Of a stretch of DNA of 64,000 nt, positions 34,961-42,362 are shown one piece after another. The notes under the pieces were generated by a model. The model searched no databases and was not told the origin of the DNA. It saw nothing but the letters and a program-made list of their open reading frames with translations. Every line of letters starts with the position of its first letter. Position 1 is the first letter of the stretch. Source of the stretch: an uncultured Microscilla sp. GTDB taxonomy: Bacteria; Bacteroidota; Bacteroidia; Cytophagales; Microscillaceae. Position numbers and translations under genes: made by a program. The stretch spans positions 1 to 64,000 of the forward strand of contig NZ_CANLRP010000018.1 of NCBI RefSeq assembly GCF_947493425.1. The letters are read 5' to 3'.

Positions 34961-35650
34961 ATGAAAAGTTCAACAACAAACCACCTGGCGCTTTCGACTC
35001 AGGCAATTAGCAAATACTTTTATCAGCCCCGTACTTTTCAGGTGCTCAAAGAAATATCTTTCGATGTGCAAAAGGGGGAGTTTTTATCTTTGATTGGCAA
35101 GTCGGGGTCGGGCAAGTCTACCTTGCTGTATGTGCTCTCTACGATGGATACCAGCTACGAAGGAAAGCTTGCCATTAATGGGCAAACCCTGACTGGGAAA
35201 AGCCAAAACGAACTGGCAGCCTTTCGCAACGAACACATCGGTTTTGTGTTTCAGTTTCATTACCTCTTGCCCGAATTTACGGCTATAGACAATGTGATGC
35301 TGCCTGCGCTCAAGCTAGGCAAAAAAACCAAAGCGGAGATTAAAAAAAAGGCGCTGGAAAACCTGGAGATATTAGGGATCGCAGAGCAAGCTACCAAACC
35401 CGCGAGTCAACTATCGGGTGGGCAACAACAAAGGGTGGCTATAGCCAGGGCACTCATCAATGATCCGGCGGTGATTATGGGCGATGAGCCTACGGGCAAC
35501 CTGGACTCTAAAAACACTAAAATTGTATTTGATATTTTCAGGCAACTGGCGCGTGAACACGGGCAAACGATTATTGCGGTTACCCACGACGATGACTTTG
35601 CGGCCAACTGTGACCGTATCATTGAGCTGTCGGATGGGCGATTGTTATAG
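34961..35650 (+). CDS. ABC transporter ATPase, LolD/MacB-like
   Basis: 229 residues. Walker A GKSGSGKST, Q-loop FVFQFHYLLPEF, signature LSGGQQQRVAIARAL, Walker B VIMGDEPTGNLD and switch AVTHDDDFA are all intact. It powers the FtsX-type permease encoded just upstream. The start is taken at the ATG at 34961, five bases after the permease stop, rather than at the in-frame ATG at 34877 inside the permease gene. Last gene of the efflux operon. Confidence 0.95.
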   Translation: MKSSTTNHLALSTQAISKYFYQPRTFQVLKEISFDVQKGEFLSLIGKSGSGKSTLLYVLSTMDTSYEGKLAINGQTLTGKSQNELAAFRNEHIGFVFQFHYLLPEFTAIDNVMLPALKLGKKTKAEIKKKALENLEILGIAEQATKPASQLSGGQQQRVAIARALINDPAVIMGDEPTGNLDSKNTKIVFDIFRQLAREHGQTIIAVTHDDDFAANCDRIIELSDGRLL

Positions 35651-35702
35651 TGAGCAGTTGTAAACTGTTAGTCCCAACAGGGGCAAGTCACAAGTCCTTA
35701 GA

Positions 35703-35971
35703 AGTGTTGGTATCCCACCCAAGAAAAGAGTGGGATGACCAGCACATCAATCAATAAAACAACTCTCTATCGTTTTATTATCTTTCACACTGCCCTTATT
35801 GCTTCGGTAAAAGACAGGGCAGGCTAATTTCTGAGACTGAATGCTTTAAGTGTTGGTATCCCACCCAAGAGAAGAGCGGGATAACCAGCACATCAATCAA
35901 TAAAACAACTCCATCTCACTTTATTATCTTTCACACTGCCTCTACTGCTTCGGTAAAAGACAGGGCAGGCT
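35703..35971. repeat. 123-bp direct duplication including the 3' end of the NmrA-like gene
   Basis: 35703-35825 and 35849-35971 are near-identical direct repeats 146 bases apart. Each runs from AGTGTTGGTATCCCACCCAAG to AAAGACAGGGCAGGCT. The right copy covers the last ~13 codons and 3' flank of the gene at 35931-36764; the left copy is an extra orphan gene end. Confidence 0.85.
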
Positions 35972-36764
35972 CGCCCAATACTTCATATAGCTCTTGAGCC
36001 TGAAACTTTTCTTCAAAGCTTTCGGAGTAACGCAATACATCTCCTAAGAAACCTAGCGCATCTTCTGGAACGGGAGCCTCTACTACCTGTAAGGGTAGGT
36101 TTTTGGCCGATACATATTTTTGGGCTGCATCGATGTATAGCAGGGGTTCTTTTCCTTGTAGGGCAAAATCTTTATCAAAAGTGTCTTTGTTGCCTATAGC
36201 TTTAAAAATATAGTTTGCCAGGTCTATGGTATTGGTCCAGTACATAGGTGCTTTGTGCTTGCCCAATATAATCAACGACTTACCCTGTATAAACCAAGGA
36301 ATGGCGTTGATAAACCAGGTAGCATTGAAGGTGGTCAATGGAATGCCCGCTGCCTTGATAAGGCTATGCCCTTGTTGCCTGAGCACACTGCCTACATGTC
36401 TGGTTTTTGAAGGGTGAAATTCAGGATGCAATGTACCTAAGTCGGCTATTTTAATAATTTGTTTAAGCTTACCTTTGACTGCTTTTAGTATGTTTTGCAC
36501 GCCGTGCAATTCTGCCACAAACTTTTCGTCTGGTATGGGAGCTCGCAGGTTTAAATACAAATATTCGGTGCCTTGCAAGGCTACTTCTAAGCTTGCCACG
36601 TTTTCTAAGTCTCCAAAAACAATGTCTACAGTGGGGGGGAGTTTTTCTCTGGCGCCGGCTACGTCTCTTACTACTGCTTTGATGGCAACTCCTTTCTCTA
36701 ATAATTCGTTTATTACAGGTATGGCCAATTTTCCGGTGGCGCCAATAATGGTCAACTCTTTCAT
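35931..36764 (-). CDS. NmrA-like NAD(P)-binding Rossmann protein
   Basis: 277 residues from the ATG at 36764; an ATG two codons upstream is also possible. The N-terminal Rossmann motif is ELTIIGATGKLAIPVINELL (GxxGxxG variant), and VVRDVAGAREKLPPTVDIVFGDLEN follows the family. It is similar to NmrA/QorB-type quinone or flavin reductases and redox sensors. It is divergent from an HxlR regulator, a pairing typical of redox-regulated genes. Its 3' end is duplicated downstream (35703-35825). Confidence 0.85.
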   Translation of the reverse strand: MKELTIIGATGKLAIPVINELLEKGVAIKAVVRDVAGAREKLPPTVDIVFGDLENVASLEVALQGTEYLYLNLRAPIPDEKFVAELHGVQNILKAVKGKLKQIIKIADLGTLHPEFHPSKTRHVGSVLRQQGHSLIKAAGIPLTTFNATWFINAIPWFIQGKSLIILGKHKAPMYWTNTIDLANYIFKAIGNKDTFDKDFALQGKEPLLYIDAAQKYVSAKNLPLQVVEAPVPEDALGFLGDVLRYSESFEEKFQAQELYEVLGEPALSFTEAVEAV

Positions 36765-36846
36765 GTTCATGTTCAGTTAAAAAATTATGATGATTCAAAT
36801 TACTTTTGTGTTACAAAGGAAGGCACTATTATCTGTATTTGAAAGT

Positions 36847-36883
36847 AGTTACATTTGTAGCTCATAGTGACATAAATGTTACT
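36847..36883. promoter_or_regulatory. Candidate HxlR operator overlapping a -7 box
   Basis: Inverted arms AGTTACATTT (36847-36856) and AAATGTTACT (36874-36883), one mismatch in ten. The left arm overlaps TACATTTG (36850-36857), a -7 box for the regulator gene, so binding there could repress the divergent promoters. Confidence 0.45.
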
Positions 36884-36918
36884 CTTGTTGATTTTCAAAT
36901 TATTAAAAATGAAAAAAA

Positions 36919-37302
36919 ATGAAAAAAAAATGGTCTCTTAACGAAAAGTACACTGAACTACAGGATTTATATAGTACTTATCAGATTTGTCCTTTATCTG
37001 TCACGCTCAATGCGATAGGAGGTAAATGGAAACCTGCGGTATACCGCGTGATTTCGTTGGGTGTTCATCGGTTTGGCGAAATGCACCACGCCCTGGAGGG
37101 CATAAGCAAGCGCATGCTTACCCGTTACCTGAGAGAAATGGAAAAAGATGGAATTATACACAGAGAGGTGTTTCCGGTGGTGCCCCCCAAAGTAGAATAC
37201 AGCCTGACTGACTTTGGCAAGACCCTCAAACCTGTATTTGCCGCCATTGAAAAGTGGGGGCTGGAGCATGGCGACAAAACCGATACTACACCAGATGAGT
37301 AA
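36919..37302 (+). CDS. HxlR family winged-helix transcriptional regulator
   Basis: 127 residues. HxlR signature: CPLSVTLNAIGGKWKPAVYRVISLGVHRFGEMHHALEGISKRMLTRYLREMEKDGIIHREV, then YSLTDFGKTLKPVFAAIEKWG. The conserved N-terminal Cys (ICPLS) used for redox sensing in several members is present. Divergent from the NmrA-like gene, which is the likely target. The start at 36919 is the one in frame; another ATG at 36909 is in a different, quickly closed frame. Confidence 0.92.
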   Translation: MKKKWSLNEKYTELQDLYSTYQICPLSVTLNAIGGKWKPAVYRVISLGVHRFGEMHHALEGISKRMLTRYLREMEKDGIIHREVFPVVPPKVEYSLTDFGKTLKPVFAAIEKWGLEHGDKTDTTPDE

Positions 37303-37376
37303 ACAACGCTTGCCCACACGCTTGAGTTTAAAATAAGGCTGACCTATCGATTTAAAGAATTTTTAGACAAAAATAA

Positions 37377-37408
37377 TCCCCCACCAGTTTTTTGAGTATG
37401 ATGGGGGA
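37377..37408. terminator. Probable bidirectional terminator
   Basis: TCCCCCACC (37377-37385) pairs with GATGGGGGA (37400-37408), one mismatch, between convergent stops at 37302 and 37493. Confidence 0.45.
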
Positions 37409-37492
37409 ATAAGTAAACCGTTGATCAGAGCTTATCATTTCATTGCCCAACAATTGAGCAACACAATACAAAAACTATGATGGTTTGTCAAT

Positions 37493-38311
37493 TTATGCCT
37501 GGTCGTTTACTTGGTGCATGTATACCTCTTGGTGAGGGTAAGGAATGCTGATGCCTTCTTTGTCGAAGGTTACTTTTACTTTCTCCTTCATATCAAAGTG
37601 TACGCCCCAATAGTCAGATTTTTTTACCCACACCCGCATTACAAAGTTTACCGAGCTATCGGCTAATTCGGACACCGCCAAAAAGGGCTTGCGATCGGTC
37701 AAAATACGCTCATCTTCTTCAATCAACCTTTTCAATACGCTCTTAGCTTTGCTCACATCGTCATCGTAACCAATGCCAAACGTGAGGTCAACTCTACGCT
37801 GAGGCTCTATAGATACGTTGACAATGCTAGCGTTTGCCAACCCACCATTGGGTATATAAATTGTCTTGTTATCGGGAGTTTTCAAAATAGTACAAAAGAG
37901 GCGGATTTCTTTGACTGTACCAGAATTCCCTTGGGCAGTAATGAAATCTCCTACACTGAAAGGACGAACAACCAGGATAACCACCCCTCCGGCAAAGTTG
38001 GACAAGCTCCCCTGTAATGCCAAACCTATGGCAAGTCCTGCGGCACCCAACATTGCTATAAAAGAGGAAGTTTTGACTCCTACAATGGTGGCTACACTAA
38101 TAAATAAGGCCGCTTTTAAGGCAAATTTTACCAGGCGTGTCAAAAAAGTTTTGACAGTTTCATCCATCTCTTGTTTCTTCAGGCTGGCTTTAAAGAGTTT
38201 GGCGGCAAACTTGACCACCTGAAGGCCAATAATTAATGTAGCAATTGCCAGCAGAATTTTAGGGGCATATTCTACGGACATTGAATAAAACTGATTAAGA
38301 TATTTTTCCAT
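37493..38311 (-). CDS. Small-conductance mechanosensitive channel, MscS family
   Basis: 272 residues, the length of the minimal E. coli MscS type. Three N-terminal membrane helices; the pore helix shows the Gly/Ala pattern MLGAAGLAIGLALQGSLSNFAGGVVIL. It is followed by the beta domain (RPFSVGDFITAQGNSGTVKEI, KTIYIPNGGLANASIVNVS) and the C-terminal alpha/beta domain ending in ISIPYPHQEVYM. It releases solutes on osmotic downshock. Monocistronic. Confidence 0.93.
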   Translation of the reverse strand: MEKYLNQFYSMSVEYAPKILLAIATLIIGLQVVKFAAKLFKASLKKQEMDETVKTFLTRLVKFALKAALFISVATIVGVKTSSFIAMLGAAGLAIGLALQGSLSNFAGGVVILVVRPFSVGDFITAQGNSGTVKEIRLFCTILKTPDNKTIYIPNGGLANASIVNVSIEPQRRVDLTFGIGYDDDVSKAKSVLKRLIEEDERILTDRKPFLAVSELADSSVNFVMRVWVKKSDYWGVHFDMKEKVKVTFDKEGISIPYPHQEVYMHQVNDQA

Positions 38312-38411
38312 GTTTCTTTAAAAAATAATAAGTGTTTAATTTGATTTTGAATAAAGGTAAAAAAATAAAACGAGCAATCGTTTTCAGTCAATGCTTTGTT
38401 GTTAGTTCCTA

Positions 38412-38606
38412 AGGAATGGTACCAAAATAAATTTACATTCTTAACCTCATCTTTTGAGGCTATACTTTGTTAAAAAATAGCCGAATAGCGATGCTATTAG
38501 CCGACCATCCCGCAAGCTCGCTCAATATCCACTGGATATTGCCGTGCCGCGTATAGCAACAAAATATTTTAGCGTTACTATAGAAATTTATTTTTACACC
38601 ATTCCT
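38412..38606. repeat. R1 element, reverse orientation, in a three-element cluster
   Basis: Full-length 195-base copy of the element at 22281-22475 in the other orientation, with the intact TATCCACTGGATA centre. It is separated from R2 by a single base in the CCTAAGG junction. Confidence 0.75.
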
Positions 38607-38607
38607 A

Positions 38608-38768
38608 AGGAATGGTGAGAAATTAAATTACCATTCTTGAGGTAGAGGTTTTGTTTTGAGACGAGGCTATTTTTTGCGCCCATAGCAGCGCTACGGGCAA
38701 TAAAAATAACGAAGTATCAAGGCGAAAAATCACCCCTCAGAGTGTAAATTTATTTTTGAACAATTCCT
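38608..38768. repeat. R2 element in cluster
   Basis: Near-identical to 21170-21330 and in the same orientation; abuts R1 on the left and R3 on the right (CCTAAGTAAAA junction). Confidence 0.75.
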
Positions 38769-38769
38769 A

Positions 38770-38929
38770 AGTAAAATGGAAAAAATAAAGTAATCCAAAA
38801 GAAGGCAGTATCTGTTTGTTGGACGATGAAAAAAATCTTTGCGTAGCCTTAGCTACGGAACTATTTTTTGAAGAAGTACAACGGTCAGAGACGAAATTCA
38901 GTGGATTAGGTTATTTTTGTAGTTTTACT
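38770..38929. repeat. R3 element in cluster
   Basis: Near-identical to 14901-15060 in the opposite orientation. It ends 13 bases beyond the stop of the DUF3078 gene. Confidence 0.75.
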
Positions 38930-38941
38930 AAGGCTGTTCGG

Positions 38942-39844
38942 CTAAAATTTAACCATAAGCCCTATGTCTAGTACATGCTTGAATTGAACCGCCTGAATGT
39001 TGCTGCCATCGGGTTGTTCAATCAAAATGTCGTTGTCATAAATTAAGTGGGTACCAAAGCTCGCACTAAAGAATTTGTTTACCTTAAATACCAGGTTGGT
39101 AGTCCAGTTAACATCTATAAACTGGGTGGTTTTATAGTTGGCAAATAGGTTAACAAATGTATCGAAGGTAATGTTTTCCATCAGCTCCAGGGTAAGCTTT
39201 CCGGTAAAGTCTATCCCTAACTCATTTCTTATGTTTTTGCCAGGCTCTACCCCAAACGCCCCTACACTAGACAAAGAGTCGTCTAATACGATGGTGATCT
39301 TGTTGGCGACGGGTGAAAGCACTGCCGAAAATATTTTGTTTTGGTAACCAATACCTATAGTAGGTAATATATAGGCAGGCGAGAAAAAATCAGAAATTCT
39401 CTGATCAATAGACTCTTTGCCCAGGGAGTCTACCTTGTAGGTATACCCTGGCTGAATTTGGGTAGAAAAATTAACTGCTGCCGAAATGTTCCAGTTTTCG
39501 GTAAGTTTGTACCCATACTTGGTCATCATCGAGAGCTGATCTTTGGTTTTCTTAAACAAACGATCACCATCGCCTACCCTGGCTATACCGTAGTCTACAT
39601 GAAATGTATTGTCCCAAATGCTTCGCTTGGTTTCTCGCTTGGCATTAAAGTTTAACACCGTACCCAAGGCTATAGAGTTGTCTCCTCCGGCAGCCCAGTT
39701 GCTCAACCCGGTATTGTTAAAGGTAAGTCTTACAAAACCAGCCCGTTTCCAGGGGGAGGTGGCTTTGGTGGTATCTTCTTGTGCCTGCACACTGGCCAAT
39801 GACAGACAGAAGGCAATCATTAATAGTGTAAAATTTTTTGTCAT
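38942..39844 (-). CDS. DUF3078 outer-membrane beta-barrel protein
   Basis: 300 residues from the ATG at 39844, which starts a signal peptide ending VQAQ. The DUF3078 hallmark FVRLTFNNTGLSNWAAGGDNSIALGTVLNFNAKR follows at once. Alternating hydrophobic strands with aromatic ends (FDTFVNLFANYKTTQFIDVNWTTNLVFKV) run to a C-terminal Phe (GLMVKF), as in outer-membrane barrels. The family is specific to Bacteroidota, function unknown. The frame is open to 39940, but that extension is not signal-like. Monocistronic. Confidence 0.88.
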   Translation of the reverse strand: MTKNFTLLMIAFCLSLASVQAQEDTTKATSPWKRAGFVRLTFNNTGLSNWAAGGDNSIALGTVLNFNAKRETKRSIWDNTFHVDYGIARVGDGDRLFKKTKDQLSMMTKYGYKLTENWNISAAVNFSTQIQPGYTYKVDSLGKESIDQRISDFFSPAYILPTIGIGYQNKIFSAVLSPVANKITIVLDDSLSSVGAFGVEPGKNIRNELGIDFTGKLTLELMENITFDTFVNLFANYKTTQFIDVNWTTNLVFKVNKFFSASFGTHLIYDNDILIEQPDGSNIQAVQFKHVLDIGLMVKF

Positions 39845-40009
39845 AATTGTTTTATTTGGGAATAAAAAAATTTTAAAAAATATGATCAGATGTTTAAGAC
39901 GGAAAGGTAATAAATAGGATAAAAAAAATAGGTGAATCACATTTTTTTACACACCAACCTGATTTTTTTTTATGCGAAAAGTAGTAAAACAATTCAAAAT
40001 ATCGAACTT

Positions 40010-40195
40010 GCGAATCATTAGTATTTGGGGACTGGGTATTAGGAACTGGGTACTAGGTTTAGTTGTATTTTTGATGCAGTAAAAAAATCCAAGTTTTATT
40101 ATTAAAAGCTATTTTTGATCATCAATTACCCAGTCAGACACCCCAAACACAAGAAACCTTATACCTAGTGCCCAGCTCCCAGAACCTGTTAAGAC
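40010..40195. repeat. Imperfect inverted-repeat region upstream of pyrB
   Basis: CTGGGTACTAGGT (about 40047) pairs with ACCTAGTGCCCAG (about 40170), and TTTGGGGACTGGGTA pairs loosely with the complement of TACCCAGTCAGACACCCCAAA. It is an intergenic palindromic repeat rather than a recognisable attenuator. No PyrR-type leader seen. Confidence 0.45.
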
Positions 40196-40202
40196 ATACA
40201 AC

Positions 40203-41117
40203 ATGCGGCATTTATTAGGTATTAAGGACATCTCAAAAAACGACATAGAACGCATATTTGAGATGGCAAGCCATTTTAAGGATGTAATCAATCGCCCCAT
40301 CAAAAAAGTACCCTCACTCAGGGACATTACCATTGCCAATGTTTTTTTTGAAAACTCTACCCGTACCAAACTTTCGTTTGAACTTGCCGAAAAACGCTTG
40401 TCTGCCGATGTGGTCAACTTCTCGGCATCGGGCAGTTCGGTAAAAAAGGGGGAAACCCTGCTCGATACGGTCAATAATATTTTGGCTATGAAGGTAGACA
40501 TGGTGGTGATGCGGCACTCAAGCGTGGGCGCCGCCCATTACTTGTCTAAGCGGGTAAACGCGCGTATTGTAAACGCAGGCGATGGCACCCACGAACACCC
40601 CACGCAAGCTTTGCTCGACTCGTTTTCGGTCAATGAAAAGTTGGGTGGGGTAGCTGGAAAAAAGGTGGTGATTGTAGGCGATATTTTGCATTCGCGGGTG
40701 GCCTTGTCCAATATTTTTGCTTTTCAGAAACTGGGTGCCGAGGTAATGGTGTGTGGTCCTATTACGCTGTTGCCCAAGTATATAGAGTCGCTGGGGGTAA
40801 AGGTAGAGCTCGACGTGCAAAAGGCGCTGGAGTGGTGCGATGTTGCCAATGTGTTGCGTATTCAGCTTGAACGCCAGCAAATCAAGTATTTTCCGTCGTT
40901 GCGGGAGTATTCGCTGTATTATGGCATCGACAAAGCCCGTCTTGAACGTCTCGACAAGGAGATTACGATCATGCACCCAGGACCCATCAACCGGGGCATA
41001 GAGCTGAGCAGTGACGTGGCTGACTCTGACCACGCCATTATACTCGACCAGGTTGAAAATGGGGTGGCGGTGCGCATGGCGGTGTTGTACTTGCTTGCCG
41101 AGGGGATTAAACCGTAG
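40203..41117 (+). CDS. pyrB: Aspartate carbamoyltransferase catalytic subunit
   Basis: 304 residues, normal length. It joins carbamoyl phosphate and aspartate in pyrimidine synthesis. Conserved sites are intact: FFENSTRTKLSFE (carbamoyl-phosphate binding STRTK), KKGETLLDTV, MRHSSVGAAHYL, DGTHEHPTQALLD and MHPGPINRGIEL. No pyrI regulatory gene follows, as is usual in Bacteroidota with other gene orders. The miaE-like gene starts 83 bases downstream. Confidence 0.96.
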   Translation: MRHLLGIKDISKNDIERIFEMASHFKDVINRPIKKVPSLRDITIANVFFENSTRTKLSFELAEKRLSADVVNFSASGSSVKKGETLLDTVNNILAMKVDMVVMRHSSVGAAHYLSKRVNARIVNAGDGTHEHPTQALLDSFSVNEKLGGVAGKKVVIVGDILHSRVALSNIFAFQKLGAEVMVCGPITLLPKYIESLGVKVELDVQKALEWCDVANVLRIQLERQQIKYFPSLREYSLYYGIDKARLERLDKEITIMHPGPINRGIELSSDVADSDHAIILDQVENGVAVRMAVLYLLAEGIKP

Positions 41118-41199
41118 AGCTCTTGTCAGCAACAAGCTTCAAGGGGTGCACTTGTCGCTCGAAGCTTGTCGCTTAAAATTCTCAAATTTGATAAAAAAT

Positions 41200-41796
41200 A
41201 TGGAATACGATATTAATATGTTGCAGGTAGCGTCGCCTCAGACGTGGCTCGATGCAGTGTTGAACGATTTTGACGCATTTTTACAAGACCACGCCGATTG
41301 TGAACGCAAGGCGTCGGCTATGGCGATGAGTTTTGTTGCCAAGTTTCCCAACCGCACCGAAATTATCCCTGAGTTGATTGACATTGGGGTTGAGGAGTTG
41401 CAGCATTTCAAACAGGTATACAAAATAATGGAACGTCGGGGGGTGTTGTTGCCCGAAGGAATGGCTAAAGATTTGTACATCAAGCAGCTGGTAAACTTGT
41501 GCCGTTCTACCCGTGAGGAGCGTTTTATGGATCGTCTGATTTTGGCGTCGTTGGTAGAGTGGCGGGGTTGTGAGCGTTTTAAGCTCATTGCCGATGGCTT
41601 AAGTGCCGATGAGGAACCTGACCTGAAACGGTTTTATCAATTGTTGTGGGAGTCGGAGGCGCGCCACGGGGAGAGTTTTATTGCGATGGCGTTGCGTTAT
41701 TTGCCCGAAGCCGATGTGCAAAACCGCTTGCAGTATATGGTAGACGAGGAGGCGAAGATTTTGCAGGGGCTGGAGATCAGGGCGGCGTTGCATTAG
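41200..41796 (+). CDS. miaE: tRNA-(ms2io6A)-hydroxylase, MiaE family
   Basis: 198 residues from the ATG at 41200. MiaE is a di-iron ferritin-like enzyme that hydroxylates the isopentenyl group of ms2i6A in tRNA. Iron ligands are visible as Glu in DCERKAS, ExxH in VEELQHFKQV, Glu in LVEWRGCERF and ExxH in ESEARHGESF. Its size fits the family's compact members. The frame is open upstream into pyrB but the family starts near MLQVASPQTW. Distal to pyrB and possibly cotranscribed. Confidence 0.9.
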   Translation: MEYDINMLQVASPQTWLDAVLNDFDAFLQDHADCERKASAMAMSFVAKFPNRTEIIPELIDIGVEELQHFKQVYKIMERRGVLLPEGMAKDLYIKQLVNLCRSTREERFMDRLILASLVEWRGCERFKLIADGLSADEEPDLKRFYQLLWESEARHGESFIAMALRYLPEADVQNRLQYMVDEEAKILQGLEIRAALH

Positions 41797-41812
41797 GGGG
41801 GGGGTTCTTGAT

Positions 41813-42215
41813 ATAGTTTTAGCCTTTGGCTTTTGCTTGAGCTATGATGTAGTTTTAGCCTTTGGCTTTTGTTGGGCTGTTTGTAGGGGGCTTTTGGCTT
41901 TTGCTTGAGCTACGATTTAGTTTTAGCCTTTGGCTTTTGCTTGAGCTATGATGTAGTTTTCGCCTTTGGCTTTTGCTTGAGCTACGATGTAGTTTTAGCC
42001 TTTGGCTTTTGCTTGAGCTATGATGTAGTTTTAGCCTTTGGCTTTTGCTTGAGCTACGATTTAGTTTTAGCCTTTGGCTTTTGCTTGAGCTATGATGTAG
42101 TTTTAGCCTTTGGCTTTTGCTTGAACTATGATGTAGTTTTAGCCTTTGGCTTTTGCTTGAGCTATGATGTAGTTTTAGCCTTTGGCTTTTGTTTGGCTGT
42201 TTGTAGGGGGCTTTT
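41813..42215. repeat. 36-bp minisatellite
   Basis: Ten copies of a 36-base unit containing TAGTTTTAGCCTTTGGCTTT followed by TGCTTGAGCTATGATG. The first two copies are separated from the last eight by a TGGGCTGTTTGTAGGGGG spacer that recurs at the right end. Units are contiguous with few differences. Because 36 is a multiple of three, one frame stays open (SYDVVLAFGFCL repeated eight times), but it starts at TTG and is probably not a gene. Confidence 0.85.
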
Positions 42216-42290
42216 GTGCAAGGTTTTTGCTAAAGTACTTGCCCACCAAATTTAGCGGGCAGTTTTGGCAAGTAAACAAGCCCGCAAAGC

Positions 42291-42321
42291 TTGGCAAAAC
42301 CAAGAAAATCGGTTAGTTTTG
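42291..42321 (+). promoter_or_regulatory. Sigma-A promoter for the toxin locus
   Basis: TTG (42291-42293), exactly 20 bases, then TAGTTTTG (42314-42321), matching the Bacteroidota consensus. The -7 box is 41 bases before the ATG at 42363. A short inverted repeat, CTTGG-CAAAA-CCAAG, overlaps the -33 side. Confidence 0.65.
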
Positions 42322-42362
42322 TGTGATTAATTGTGGTCATCAGTATATCCTCCCATTACATT

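Noticed and set aside
41118-41199. Attenuator between pyrB and miaE
   Set aside because: The imperfect inverted repeat around AACAAGCTT lacks a T-run and reuses a common intergenic word also seen near 22740.
41813-42215. CRISPR array
   Set aside because: Units are contiguous 36-base repeats without unique spacers, and no cas genes are near; it is a minisatellite.
41905-42255. Protein-coding gene for a 12-residue repeat protein
   Set aside because: The frame is open only because the unit length is a multiple of three; it starts at TTG, has no promoter, and its end is unrelated sequence.
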